Assembly: GCF_000789235.1 (NCBI RefSeq)
Contig: NZ_KN525716.1
Coordinates: forward strand, 2,648,100 to 2,712,099
DNA length: 64,000 nt
Direction of reading: 5' to 3'
From: Wocania ichthyoenteri Th78
Lineage (GTDB): Bacteria; Bacteroidota; Bacteroidia; Flavobacteriales; Flavobacteriaceae
A program made the translations under genes and the position numbers. Of the stretch, positions 17,982 through 27,083 are shown one piece after another; positions within the stretch are counted from its first letter, which is position 1; each line of letters begins with the position of its first letter. Below the pieces are notes generated by a model. That model saw nothing but the letters and a program-made list of their open reading frames with translations. It did not search any database and was not told the DNA's origin.

Positions 17982-20057
17982 TTAAGCTGATGGTTTAGAT
18001 TTTGGTAATTGTACATAAAATGTGCTGCCAACATTTTGAGTGCTTTCTACCCATATTTTACCATTATTAAGCTCTATTAACTCTTTACAAATAGAAAGCC
18101 CTAAACCTGTACCTTTTTCGTTATTAGTACCCATGGTTGTGAAGGTGTTGTTTTTAAAAATCTTTTCTATGTTTTGTTTAGAAATACCAACACCAGTATC
18201 GGCAACACTAACAATGCAGCTACCATTACTTATATGATTTGAAATGGTAATAGTATCTCCGCTTTTGCTAAATTTTAAGGCATTTGCTAGTAAATTCTGA
18301 ATTACAATTTCAAACATGCTTCTATCGGCATAAGCAAAATCGCGTAACGAACGGTCTATAAGTGTAATGCCTTTGTTTTCTAAGCGTTGCTCAACTAACT
18401 TTACTTTGTCTTCAAACACTTCTTGAACATCAAACAGGCTTGGTTTAGGCTCTAGCGAATGCATTTGAGATTTAGACCAGTTTAGTAAATTAAACAAAAG
18501 TAAAGAGGCGCTATTGGCGTTTTCGCTTAATTCTGGAATTAGATTATCAAACTCCTCACGAGAGAGCGAGCCATCTCTTAGTAAATCGATAAAGCCATTA
18601 ATGGAGGATAAAGAATCTTTTAAATCGTGCGATACAATAGAAAACAATTTGTCTTTTACATTGTTTACGTTTTCTAGATGTTTTGTTTGTTCTTTAAAAG
18701 CTTCGTTTTGTAGTTGAATCTTTATATTTTTTTCTTCAAGCTCTTGGGTGTATTTTATAGTACTATTTCGTTTTAAATAAATTAATACTAAAAAGGTAGA
18801 CACTATTGCAAGTGCTGCTAGTAATGCATAAAAAATTAGTTTAAGTCTGTCAAATTTTTGTTTATCTTCTGTAGCGGTAACTTCGTTTATAGGTTCTGTT
18901 TTGGTATCGTTTGTTATTTGTATTTCTTTGTCAAAATTAGGGTCTAATTCTAGTTTAGGCGTGTCATTAGTTTTTAAGTTTACACTTATACTATTTTTAT
19001 TTAATTCGTTTTTTAATTTGTAATATTCACGTTGCCAAACAAAAGCTCTATCAAATTTTCTTTTAGTAGAATCTAAAGCTTTCATTAATTTATAATGCCT
19101 TAATAGTTCATTTTTATTATCAAGTTCTTTAGCAATGGCACCAGCTTCTCGTAGTTGTTTTTCGGCTAAAACTAATCTTTTTTGTTGTAGGTTTAAGTCA
19201 CCAAGATTATTTAACACTGTTAATAAACTAGATTTATCTTTGCTTCGGATATTTATATTATAGCCTTGTATTAAGTACTTAGTGGCTTTGTCATAATCAT
19301 TAAACTTTAGGTATTCGCCACCTAATTTCGGAAAAACACTTCCGCGAATAGAATCGTTATCTGTATCTACATTTGCTAGTACTTTTTCGTAATACTCAAT
19401 AGCTTTTCTGTGCTCTTTTTTAGTAGAATATAACTTCGCTAAATAGCTATTAGATTCATTTATACCTTTGGCATCATTTAATTGTGTTTGTATTTCTAAA
19501 GCTTTAAGATAGAATTCTATAGCCTTGTCAAAAGCATTAATGTTATAATAGGCTTTTGCTAAATTACTATATGATAGTTTAAGTTCGTTTGTAAAGTTTC
19601 GCTTTTCTAATTCTTCTATGGCAGATAATGAGTATTGTAAGCCCTTAGCATAATTACCACGTTTTATTTCTAGTAAACCAATACTATTGTTAACTTTTGC
19701 AACACCAAGAGCATCGTTTAATTGACGAAATAAAGTTTTCGATTTTTCATATCCACTAACTGCGTTTATATAATCATTTTTCTGTGCATAAATTAAAGCT
19801 TTATAATAAGCTACTTCAGCAATACCTTTGTGATAATTAAGGTTAGTTGATAGCTTTTCGCTTTCAATAATGTATTTAATTGCTTTGTCAAAATCATTTA
19901 TTTCAAAAAGTAATTTTATGATTTTAAGAGAAGTGTCTACTTTTAAGCTGTCTTGATCTTGATAAGCTAATTGTATGGAAAGACTGTCTAGCTCTTTGGT
20001 TTGAGTAAACCCTGAGCAAACAGATAAAAATATAATTAACGTAATTATTTTCCTCAT
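17982..20057 (-). CDS. TPR-containing sensor histidine kinase
   Basis: A 691-residue membrane kinase. Signal peptide 1-20 is followed by a run of TPR helices (about residues 35-350, for example FDKAIEFYLKALEIQ), one transmembrane segment (405-428) and a short coiled coil. Next come a HisKA domain with the phospho-acceptor His477 (FSIVSHDLKDSLSSINGF) and a HATPase_c domain with N box NLLANALKFS (588-597), DTGVGIS and GTGLGLSICKEL. No receiver domain and no adjacent response regulator gene are visible, so its partner is elsewhere. In this architecture the TPR part is exported and likely reads a peptide or protein signal. The input signal is unknown. Confidence 0.93.
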   Translation of the reverse strand: MRKIITLIIFLSVCSGFTQTKELDSLSIQLAYQDQDSLKVDTSLKIIKLLFEINDFDKAIKYIIESEKLSTNLNYHKGIAEVAYYKALIYAQKNDYINAVSGYEKSKTLFRQLNDALGVAKVNNSIGLLEIKRGNYAKGLQYSLSAIEELEKRNFTNELKLSYSNLAKAYYNINAFDKAIEFYLKALEIQTQLNDAKGINESNSYLAKLYSTKKEHRKAIEYYEKVLANVDTDNDSIRGSVFPKLGGEYLKFNDYDKATKYLIQGYNINIRSKDKSSLLTVLNNLGDLNLQQKRLVLAEKQLREAGAIAKELDNKNELLRHYKLMKALDSTKRKFDRAFVWQREYYKLKNELNKNSISVNLKTNDTPKLELDPNFDKEIQITNDTKTEPINEVTATEDKQKFDRLKLIFYALLAALAIVSTFLVLIYLKRNSTIKYTQELEEKNIKIQLQNEAFKEQTKHLENVNNVKDKLFSIVSHDLKDSLSSINGFIDLLRDGSLSREEFDNLIPELSENANSASLLLFNLLNWSKSQMHSLEPKPSLFDVQEVFEDKVKLVEQRLENKGITLIDRSLRDFAYADRSMFEIVIQNLLANALKFSKSGDTITISNHISNGSCIVSVADTGVGISKQNIEKIFKNNTFTTMGTNNEKGTGLGLSICKELIELNNGKIWVESTQNVGSTFYVQLPKSKPSA

Positions 20058-20454
20058 ACAATATCTAAATTACACCAATAACAAAGCAATGATATAAAGA
20101 GGCTTTATTTGAGGGAAATAAAGATTACTCTATTAAGCTGTAATATTTGTTAGTTTAAAATAGTCTTCAAATTTTGAATACTAATAGCTTTACCGAACAA
20201 AAGTTGTAAAAAGACATGCATAAAGCTAATTTCTGCGTTTTAATACCAAAAAATTAGATAAAAAGAGTGCTAAAAATTTATGAAAAAATCGACGAATAGA
20301 TTAACGGCATAAAACATGGAAAAACGACACTTTTATCGACGAAATACATCTTTTTTGTTTTTTGTTTTTTTGTTTGCTTTTAAAGGCTTGTAAAGTTTAT
20401 TTAATACCATGATTAAAATATTTGTTATCTTGATAGAAATTAAACTAATTTAGT
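20058..20454. other. Intergenic region with ATCGACGAA direct repeats
   Basis: This 397-base gap between the divergent kinase gene and the small membrane protein gene has no credible open frame. It holds two copies of ATCGACGAA (20288-20296 and 20335-20343), 47 bases apart, followed by a T-rich run (20350-20372). The repeats could be a regulator site or a decayed element. The promoters of both flanking genes must lie here, but no perfect TAnnTTTG box stands out. Confidence 0.45.
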
Positions 20455-20655
20455 ATGAACAAAAATGTAAAAATGATTCTTTTAGTAGTAGGCGTTGTAT
20501 TAGTAGGCTACGGAATTTATACTTTAGTTGCTCCAGAAGCTGCAGTTAGTGTCGGCGGTTTTAGTGTAGAGGCGCAAGATAACACAAACTCTTACATAAC
20601 AATTGCTTTAGGTTTAGTAGCAATAGCTCTAAATTTTTTAGGAGGAAAAAAGTAA
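20455..20655 (+). CDS. Small two-helix membrane protein, unknown function
   Basis: A 66-residue protein with two hydrophobic segments (about residues 7-27 and 47-62) joined by a polar loop (SVEAQDNTN) and ending GGKK. The first segment, MILLVVGVVLVGYGIYTLV, looks like a true membrane helix rather than a cleaved signal. The ATG start is preceded by an A/T-rich leader. I do not recognise the family. It stands alone, 130 bases before argS. Confidence 0.65.
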   Translation: MNKNVKMILLVVGVVLVGYGIYTLVAPEAAVSVGGFSVEAQDNTNSYITIALGLVAIALNFLGGKK

Positions 20656-20755
20656 AAGCTGGGGTAAATAATTATTTTTAAGTTAGATTACTTTATAGGT
20701 AGTTAGGCGTTTTGAATATTGGAATTAATTAGACTTTATAAATTAATAAATATCC

Positions 20756-20763
20756 TATCTTTG
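20756..20763 (+). promoter_or_regulatory. -7 box of argS
   Basis: A perfect TATCTTTG box 22 bases before the argS start codon. The -33 element is not clear. Confidence 0.5.
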
Positions 20764-20785
20764 CTCACTTAAAAAGTTATAGTAA

Positions 20786-22942
20786 ATGAGCCTTCAGGAG
20801 ATATTATCCAACCACGTAAAACAAGCTATACAAACAGCATATAATTTAGAAATTGATACTGTAGAATTTCAAGCCACCAGAAAAGAATTTGCAGGAGATA
20901 TTACGGTTGTCATTTTTCCAATGCTGCGTTATATTAAAGGAAATCCTGTTCAAATAGGCGAAACTATTGGTAACTATTTAGTTGAACATATTGATGATGT
21001 TAAAGCATTTAATGTTGTAAAAGGGTTTTTAAATATTGAAATTAACGATGTGTATTTCACACGTTTTTTTAATGACACTCTTGAAGATGAAAACTACGGG
21101 TTTTTAACTGTAAATAAAGACGCTAAAGCTGTAATGGTCGAATATTCTTCACCAAACACCAACAAACCATTGCATTTAGGACATGTAAGAAACAATTTGT
21201 TAGGTTACAGTGTTGCCGAAATTTTAAAAGCATCCGGAAAAAAAGTTTATAAAACGCAAATTATAAACGACAGAGGGATTCATATTTGTAAAAGTATGCT
21301 GGCTTGGAAAGAATTGGCAGATAAAGGAAATGATGGTAAAAGAGAAACTCCTGAGACTACTTTAAATCCAGAATTGAGAAAAGGCGATAAGTTAGTTGGG
21401 CATTATTATGTAAAGTTTGACCAAGAATTTAAAAGTCAACTTGGAGCACATTTAAAAGAAGTAGGTCATTCTATTCAAGAAAAGCTTGATGAGCAAGAAA
21501 AAATAGGTAAGTTCAATTTGTATGAGGCAATAAAAGATGCTGAACTTTCTGAAGAATATTACACAGCGATTTCTTTAGCCTTAAAAGAATTTTATAAATA
21601 TTATAACAACATCAATGATGAAGAATTTAAAAATCTAATAGGTAATAAAAAATATTCTGATTTAGATTATATTTTTGTTGATTTAAATTTGAAAAATTTT
21701 TTAGAATCCAGGATAAAATTTATAGAAATCTTTAGAACTCTTTATAGTTTTGATAAACCGACTAAAACTGAACTTGACAAATATGAAAGAAAAGTTCAAA
21801 AACTTTTAGAAGAAAAATTTACTTCAATAGTTGAAATTTTACAATCTGCCCAAAACATGCTTTTAAAATGGGAAGCTGGTGATGAAAAAGTAGTGGCACT
21901 TTGGAAAAAAATGAACGGTTGGGTTTATGAAGGATTTGATATTACTTATAAAAATTTAGGAGTCGATTTTGATACGCTTTATTACGAAAGTAATACCTAT
22001 TTATTAGGAAAAGAATTTGTTGAACAAGGCTTAAAAACAGGTGTTTTTGAAAAAGAAAAAGATGGATCTGTTTGGTGTGATTTAACCAATGAAGGCTTAG
22101 ATAAAAAAATAGTACAACGAGCAGATGGTACTGCGGTTTACATGACCCAGGATATTGGTACGGCCATACAGCGCATTAAAGATTTTCCAGATGTTGGCGG
22201 TATGGTTTACACGGTTGGTAACGAACAAGATTACCATTTTCAAGTCCTGTTTTTAATACTGAAAAAATTAGGGTTCGATTGGGCAAAAAACCTCTACCAT
22301 TTAAGCTACGGAATGGTAGATTTACCAAGTGGAAAAATGAAAAGTAGAGAAGGCACTGTTGTTGATGCTGACGATTTAATTGATGAAATGGCTAAAACCG
22401 CTGGAGAGATTTCTGAAGAATTAGGAAAACTTGATGGCTACTCTGAAACTGAAAAACAAGAACTTTACAAAACCATTGGTTTAGGCGCTTTAAAATATTA
22501 CATTTTAAAAGTAGATCCTAAAAAACGTATTTTATTCGACCCTAAAGAATCTATAGATTTTCAAGGAAATACGGGGCCTTTTATTCAATATACCTATGCA
22601 AGAATTCAGTCCATAATAAGAAAAGCAGGTTTTGATTATTCAAAACCAGTAAATGATATTGTTGAAAGGCCTTTACACAGCAAAGAAAAGGAGCTTATAA
22701 AACAACTTCAATTATTTCCAGAAGTTATTCAAAATGCAGCGACGCAACATAGTCCAGCATTAGTCGCCAATTATACGTACGAGTTGGTTAAAGCATTTAA
22801 TTCATTCTACCAAAACGTATCTATTTTAGGAGCAGATAATGAATTGGATAAACTATTTAGAGTACAACTTTCAAATAAAGTCGCTTTAACTATTAAAAAT
22901 GCATTTAGTGTTTTAGGCATTCAAGTTCCCGAAAGAATGTAA
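20786..22942 (+). CDS. argS: Arginyl-tRNA synthetase with a large insertion
   Basis: ArgRS charges tRNA-Arg. The order is: N-terminal additional domain (1-~90), catalytic Rossmann domain with the HIGH motif HLGH (130-133) and the KMSKS-like KMKSREG (517-523), then the anticodon-binding DALR domain ending GIQVPERM. The length is 718, whereas family members of this type that I know are near 590. The excess maps to about residues 217-350 (21434-21836), between FDQEFK and LQSAQNMLLKWEAGD. This part is rich in Lys, Glu, Tyr and Phe and predicted largely helical. Both flanks are intact and in frame, so this is an insertion rather than a frameshift artefact. Its role is unknown. Confidence 0.96.
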   Translation: MSLQEILSNHVKQAIQTAYNLEIDTVEFQATRKEFAGDITVVIFPMLRYIKGNPVQIGETIGNYLVEHIDDVKAFNVVKGFLNIEINDVYFTRFFNDTLEDENYGFLTVNKDAKAVMVEYSSPNTNKPLHLGHVRNNLLGYSVAEILKASGKKVYKTQIINDRGIHICKSMLAWKELADKGNDGKRETPETTLNPELRKGDKLVGHYYVKFDQEFKSQLGAHLKEVGHSIQEKLDEQEKIGKFNLYEAIKDAELSEEYYTAISLALKEFYKYYNNINDEEFKNLIGNKKYSDLDYIFVDLNLKNFLESRIKFIEIFRTLYSFDKPTKTELDKYERKVQKLLEEKFTSIVEILQSAQNMLLKWEAGDEKVVALWKKMNGWVYEGFDITYKNLGVDFDTLYYESNTYLLGKEFVEQGLKTGVFEKEKDGSVWCDLTNEGLDKKIVQRADGTAVYMTQDIGTAIQRIKDFPDVGGMVYTVGNEQDYHFQVLFLILKKLGFDWAKNLYHLSYGMVDLPSGKMKSREGTVVDADDLIDEMAKTAGEISEELGKLDGYSETEKQELYKTIGLGALKYYILKVDPKKRILFDPKESIDFQGNTGPFIQYTYARIQSIIRKAGFDYSKPVNDIVERPLHSKEKELIKQLQLFPEVIQNAATQHSPALVANYTYELVKAFNSFYQNVSILGADNELDKLFRVQLSNKVALTIKNAFSVLGIQVPERM

Positions 22943-23004
22943 TAATTCCTTTGAAAAATGAATCTCAATAAAAGAATTGCATAGGATTTAACTATTTTAG
23001 TATC

Positions 23005-23601
23005 ATGCAAAATGGGTTACAAAATTACATTCCGCAAGAGGCAATATCGCGAGTTTTAAAACTTTTAGAGCATGATAACTTGACGGTTAAAATTAAAAAT
23101 GAGCGTAAAACACGTCATGGTGATTATAAGCAATTACCAAATGGGAAGCATCAAATTACAATAAATGCAAATTTGAATAATTATAGGTTTCTTATAACAT
23201 TAATTCATGAAATTGCTCATTTCGAATCCTATAAAGAATATAATAAATTTATTAAACCACACGGTTTAGAATGGAAACGCACGTTTCAACATTTAATGTT
23301 ACCGTTTTTAAATCCTAATATTTTTCCGAATGATTTGTTGCCGCTTTTAGCAAATCATTTTAAAAATCCAAAAGCATCAAGCGACACTGATATTAAATTA
23401 GCGTTAGCATTAAAGCAATTTGATGCACCAAATGATAAAAATTATGTTTTTCAAGTGCCTTTTGGAGAGGATTTTAAATTGTACAATGGTAAAATATTTA
23501 AAAAAGGGAATAAACGTGTAAAACGATATGAATGCGTTGAGGTTAAAACAGGAAAGTTGTATCTTTTCAATCCAAATGCTGAAGTAGAAATATTAAGTTA
23601 A
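23005..23601 (+). CDS. SprT-like zinc metalloprotease domain protein
   Basis: A 198-residue protein with the SprT/Spartan-type zinc motif HEIAH (68-72) and a third histidine in PHGLEWKR (His86). A C-terminal region with KRYECVEVKTGKLYLF may be a small beta domain. Unlike many SprT proteins it has no CxxC…CxxC zinc ribbon at the C-terminus. There is no signal peptide, so it is cytoplasmic. Eukaryotic relatives cleave DNA-protein crosslinks; the bacterial role is uncertain. It lies 62 bases after argS and 60 before the guanylyltransferase gene. Confidence 0.85.
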   Translation: MQNGLQNYIPQEAISRVLKLLEHDNLTVKIKNERKTRHGDYKQLPNGKHQITINANLNNYRFLITLIHEIAHFESYKEYNKFIKPHGLEWKRTFQHLMLPFLNPNIFPNDLLPLLANHFKNPKASSDTDIKLALALKQFDAPNDKNYVFQVPFGEDFKLYNGKIFKKGNKRVKRYECVEVKTGKLYLFNPNAEVEILS

Positions 23602-23632
23602 AATCAAAATTTACACTTATTTAAAAATAAAT

Positions 23633-23655
23633 ATTAGTGAATTTGTGGCAAAAGA
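23633..23655 (+). repeat. Copy of the ATTCGTGTATTCGTGGCAAA repeat
   Basis: ATTAGTGAATTTGTGGCAAAAGA, a diverged copy immediately before the guanylyltransferase gene. Related copies are at 24822-24843, 44522-44599 and 58228-58247. Confidence 0.45.
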
Positions 23656-23661
23656 GATAGT

Positions 23662-24756
23662 ATGAAAAACAAAAATTATTACGCCATATTAATGGCAGGT
23701 GGAGTAGGTTCTAGGTTTTGGCCTGTAAGCACAGCAGAATTTCCCAAACAGTTTCACGATATGTTAGGAACAGGCGATACACTTATTCAAAAAACATTTA
23801 ATCGCTTAGCGCATTTAATTCCAAAGGAAAATATATTCATTTTAACCAACGAGCGTTATAATGATTTGGTTTTCGAGCAACTTCCTGAGGTTACAAAACG
23901 ACAAGTGGTTTTAGAACCAGCAATGCGTAATACAGCACCTTGTATTTTGTATGCGTCGTTAAAAATTCAAAAAGAAAATCCAGACGCAGTTATGATTGTT
24001 GCACCGAGTGACCATTGGATTGAAGATGAAAAAGCATTTTCTAAAAATGTACAGCAAGCCTTCGATTTTTGTGCTAAAAACAATGCTTTAATGACACTTG
24101 GTATCACGCCAACATTTCCAAACACAGGTTACGGTTATATTGAATACAATTTGGAGCCTGAAGCTCTCGAAGACGTTTATATAAAATCGGTAAATCAATT
24201 TAGAGAAAAACCAGATTACGAAACCGCGAAAACCTTTATTGAACAAGGAAATTTTTTATGGAATGCTGGTATTTTTATGTGGAGTGTTAAAAGTGTAGTT
24301 GCATCATTTAAAAATAATCAACCTACATTATATGCTTTATTTAAAAACGGAATAGGTGCTTATAATACCGATTTTGAAGACGATTTTATTCGAGATAATT
24401 ACGCTAAAGCTGAAAATATTTCGGTGGATTATGCCATTATGGAGAAATCAAAAAATGTATTTGTAATTGCCGCAGAATTTGATTGGAACGACTTAGGAAC
24501 TTGGGGAAGTTTATACGATAAATTAGATAAAGACAGCTCAGGAAATGCAGTTGTGAATTCCAGAATTTTAACAGAAGATGCATCAGGAAATATGATACGC
24601 ACCAAAAATGACAAGGTTGTTGTGGTTGACGGTTTACAGGATTATATTATTGTTGATAAAGATGAAGTTTTGTTAATTTATCCAAAAGCAAAAGAGCAAG
24701 ATATTAAAAAGGTGCTTCAAAAAGTGAAAACAACTTATGGCGACCACTTAGGGTAG
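23662..24756 (+). CDS. manC: Mannose-1-phosphate guanylyltransferase
   Basis: The enzyme makes GDP-mannose from mannose 1-phosphate and GTP for glycan synthesis. The 364-residue product has the nucleotidyltransferase signature AGGVGSRFWPVS (12-23) with FPKQF, the APSDHWI metal-binding loop, the sugar-site segments TGYGYIEYN and FREKPD, and the C-terminal EFDWNDLGTWGSLYDKL. No fused phosphomannose isomerase domain is present. No glycan cluster surrounds it, so it may supply GDP-mannose for general envelope glycans. Confidence 0.93.
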   Translation: MKNKNYYAILMAGGVGSRFWPVSTAEFPKQFHDMLGTGDTLIQKTFNRLAHLIPKENIFILTNERYNDLVFEQLPEVTKRQVVLEPAMRNTAPCILYASLKIQKENPDAVMIVAPSDHWIEDEKAFSKNVQQAFDFCAKNNALMTLGITPTFPNTGYGYIEYNLEPEALEDVYIKSVNQFREKPDYETAKTFIEQGNFLWNAGIFMWSVKSVVASFKNNQPTLYALFKNGIGAYNTDFEDDFIRDNYAKAENISVDYAIMEKSKNVFVIAAEFDWNDLGTWGSLYDKLDKDSSGNAVVNSRILTEDASGNMIRTKNDKVVVVDGLQDYIIVDKDEVLLIYPKAKEQDIKKVLQKVKTTYGDHLG

Positions 24757-24821
24757 ACTGGTCTAAATAATATTGTTTATAGAGATTAAATAAAGCAAAC
24801 TGCCTCAGATTTATTTTTTAT

Positions 24822-24843
24822 ATTCGTGTATTAGTGACTAAAA
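24822..24843 (+). repeat. Copy of the ATTCGTGTATTCGTGGCAAA repeat
   Basis: ATTCGTGTATTAGTGACTAAAA just upstream of the DUF389 gene. It matches the copy at 58228-58247 at most positions. Confidence 0.5.
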
Positions 24844-24851
24844 TTATATAG

Positions 24852-26315
24852 ATGGAAGAAAATAAATTTAATTTTTCAGAAGAAGAAAATATTAAAGACA
24901 AGGCAGTAGAGCAATCTAAAGAAGCAGTTAGGAAAGATGCAAGAGGATTATGGCTGAGCATTAAAACGTTTTTTAGTGAGCTGTTAGATTTTCGAGACGA
25001 TACCGATAGAGATGCTACTATTGAAGCTATTAAAGGTGATATTCCATTTAAAGGGGCAACTGCTTGGATTTTAATTTGTTCCATTTTTGTTGCATCGGTT
25101 GGTTTAAATGCGAACTCAACAGCAGTCGTTATTGGAGCTATGTTAATTTCTCCACTAATGGGGCCAATTTTGGGTGCCGGTATGTCTATCGCTATTAACG
25201 ATATCGATACGCTTAAAAAGTCCTTAATAAATTTGGCAACTATGATAGTGTTAAGTTTATTAACTGCATTTTTATTCTTTAAGTTTTTTCCGTTAAGTGA
25301 GGATACTTCTGAGCTTTTAGGTAGGGTACAACCAGATATTCGCGATGTTTTAATAGCCTTTTTTGGAGGTTTAGCCCTCATTATTGCACGTACAAAGCGC
25401 GGTACAATTGCATCTGTTATTTTTGGAGTTGCTATTGCTACGGCATTAATGCCTCCGTTGTGTACTGCTGGTTACGGATTAGCAAAAGGGAATTGGGAGT
25501 ACTTTTTAGGTGCTATGTATTTGTTTACTATTAACACTATTTTTATAGCTATGGCTACTTTTTTAGTACTTAAGCTTTTAAGATTCCCAATGCTTAAATA
25601 TGCTAATTCAGCTAAACGAAGACGCATATCTAGATTTGCCATGATGCTTGCCATAATTGTTATGATTCCTGCAGTTTGGACCTTTTTAAACGTATTAAGC
25701 GAAAGTAATTTTAATAGAGATGCTAGTGATTTTATTGAGAACGAACTTAACGCATTACCACATACAGATTATTTAAAAAAGAATGCAGCATATAAATATA
25801 TTGATAAAGAGAATTCAACTATAGAGTTAAATACCTTTGGTTTAGATGAAATACCAGAATCTACCATTGCGCTTTTACAAAGCAGTATGAAAGATTATAG
25901 CGCTTTATCAAATAGTCAATTAATCGTTAATCAGAATAAATCTAAAAACTTAGATAATTTTAGATATATGGAAGAGCTTCGTACGCGCGACTCTTTAGAT
26001 TTATTATCTCAAACTCAAAAAATAGAGTATCTGGAAAATAAGGTAAAACAACTGTCTAAGTTAGAACGTAACTATATAGCTTTTGAAGAATTAACTAAGG
26101 AAGTAAAAATTAATTATGAAACCATCGAGCAGTTTTCATATTCTAATGTTATCAATTCTAATTTCACTAAAATGGATACCTTATCAGTGTTCTCGGTAAA
26201 ATGGATAGATTCTTTAACTAAAGAACCTGCAAGAATAAAGGATAAAGAAAAGTTGGAAAAGTGGTTGAAACTAAAGTTGAATTTAGATACTTTGGTTGTA
26301 AAGCGAGTTAATTAA
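24852..26315 (+). CDS. DUF389 family membrane protein
   Basis: A 487-residue protein. A charged N-terminus is followed by about six hydrophobic segments (residues ~70-290) that contain the DUF389 pattern SVGLNANSTAVVIGAMLISPLMGPILGAG and GVAIATALMPPLCTAGYGLA. The C-terminal ~190 residues are soluble and include a coiled-coil-like stretch (SLDLLSQTQKIEYLENKVKQLSKLERNY). DUF389 proteins have no firmly assigned function; the buried polar GAM.SPLMGP motif suggests transport. It converges with the ABC gene on the other strand with no gap and no visible terminator. Confidence 0.9.
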   Translation: MEENKFNFSEEENIKDKAVEQSKEAVRKDARGLWLSIKTFFSELLDFRDDTDRDATIEAIKGDIPFKGATAWILICSIFVASVGLNANSTAVVIGAMLISPLMGPILGAGMSIAINDIDTLKKSLINLATMIVLSLLTAFLFFKFFPLSEDTSELLGRVQPDIRDVLIAFFGGLALIIARTKRGTIASVIFGVAIATALMPPLCTAGYGLAKGNWEYFLGAMYLFTINTIFIAMATFLVLKLLRFPMLKYANSAKRRRISRFAMMLAIIVMIPAVWTFLNVLSESNFNRDASDFIENELNALPHTDYLKKNAAYKYIDKENSTIELNTFGLDEIPESTIALLQSSMKDYSALSNSQLIVNQNKSKNLDNFRYMEELRTRDSLDLLSQTQKIEYLENKVKQLSKLERNYIAFEELTKEVKINYETIEQFSYSNVINSNFTKMDTLSVFSVKWIDSLTKEPARIKDKEKLEKWLKLKLNLDTLVVKRVN

Positions 26316-27083
26316 TTACTGATTTTCTTCAATATACATTTTACGCACTTTTTTAAATAAGTTTGAAGAATATACAAAATCGGTAACAACTTTGTTATCA
26401 GTTTTAAAAATGGTTTCTTTAGAGCCTTCCCATGCTTTTAAGCCATCTTTTAAAAACACGATTTTTTCGCCAATTTCCATTACCGAATTCATATCGTGCG
26501 AATTAATAACGGTAGTTATTTGATATTCGTCTGTAATTTCTTGAATTAAATTATCAATAACAATTGCCGTTTTTGGGTCTAACCCAGAATTGGGTTCATC
26601 GCAAAATAAATATTTAGGATTATTTACAATGGCGCGTGCAATAGCAACTCGTTTTTGCATTCCGCCAGAAGCTTCACTTGGCATTTTGTTATGCGCATCA
26701 TCAAGATTTACACGTTTTAACACAAAGTCTACACGATCTTCCATTTCGCTTTTGCTTTGGTTGGTAAACATTTGTAACGGAAACATAACATTTTGTGCAA
26801 TTGTCATAGAATCAAACAAAGCACTGCCTTGAAAAACCATGCCAATTTCGGCTCGTAAATTACGTTTTTCATCTTCGGTCAATTGCGAAAATATTTTTCC
26901 ATCATAAGCTATTGAGCCTGCTTCGTATTCAAATAAGCCTAATAAACATTTTAAAAAAACAGTTTTACCAGAACCGCTTTGTCCAATAATAAGATTGGTT
27001 TTACCCTTTTCAAAAGACGTGCTAATACCTTTTAAAACTTCAACGCCACTAAACGATTTATGTAAATTTTTCACCTCTATCAT
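26316..27083 (-). CDS. ABC transporter ATP-binding protein, MlaF-like
   Basis: A 255-residue ATPase with Walker A GQSGSGKT (34-41), Q-loop region MVFQGSALFDSMTIAQNV, the signature ASGGMQKR, and Walker B YLFCDEPNSGLDP with the H-switch INSHDM. The sequence type and its partner permease place it in the Mla (lipid trafficking) group, which moves phospholipids between membranes. It overlaps the upstream permease gene by 4 bases, so the two are translationally coupled. Confidence 0.92.
   Translation of the reverse strand: MIEVKNLHKSFSGVEVLKGISTSFEKGKTNLIIGQSGSGKTVFLKCLLGLFEYEAGSIAYDGKIFSQLTEDEKRNLRAEIGMVFQGSALFDSMTIAQNVMFPLQMFTNQSKSEMEDRVDFVLKRVNLDDAHNKMPSEASGGMQKRVAIARAIVNNPKYLFCDEPNSGLDPKTAIVIDNLIQEITDEYQITTVINSHDMNSVMEIGEKIVFLKDGLKAWEGSKETIFKTDNKVVTDFVYSSNLFKKVRKMYIEENQ

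Noticed and set aside
21434-21836. Long insertion in argS as a frameshift or sequencing artefact
   Set aside because: The frame is open without stops through the insertion, and both flanks continue the ArgRS sequence in the same frame, so a true insertion fits better.
24818-25381. 187-residue open frame antisense to the DUF389 gene
   Set aside because: It has low-complexity Ser/Ile/Lys content, lies wholly within a clear coding region and has no promoter or family motif. The same applies to the antisense frames at 1429-1782, 54631-54990 and similar places.
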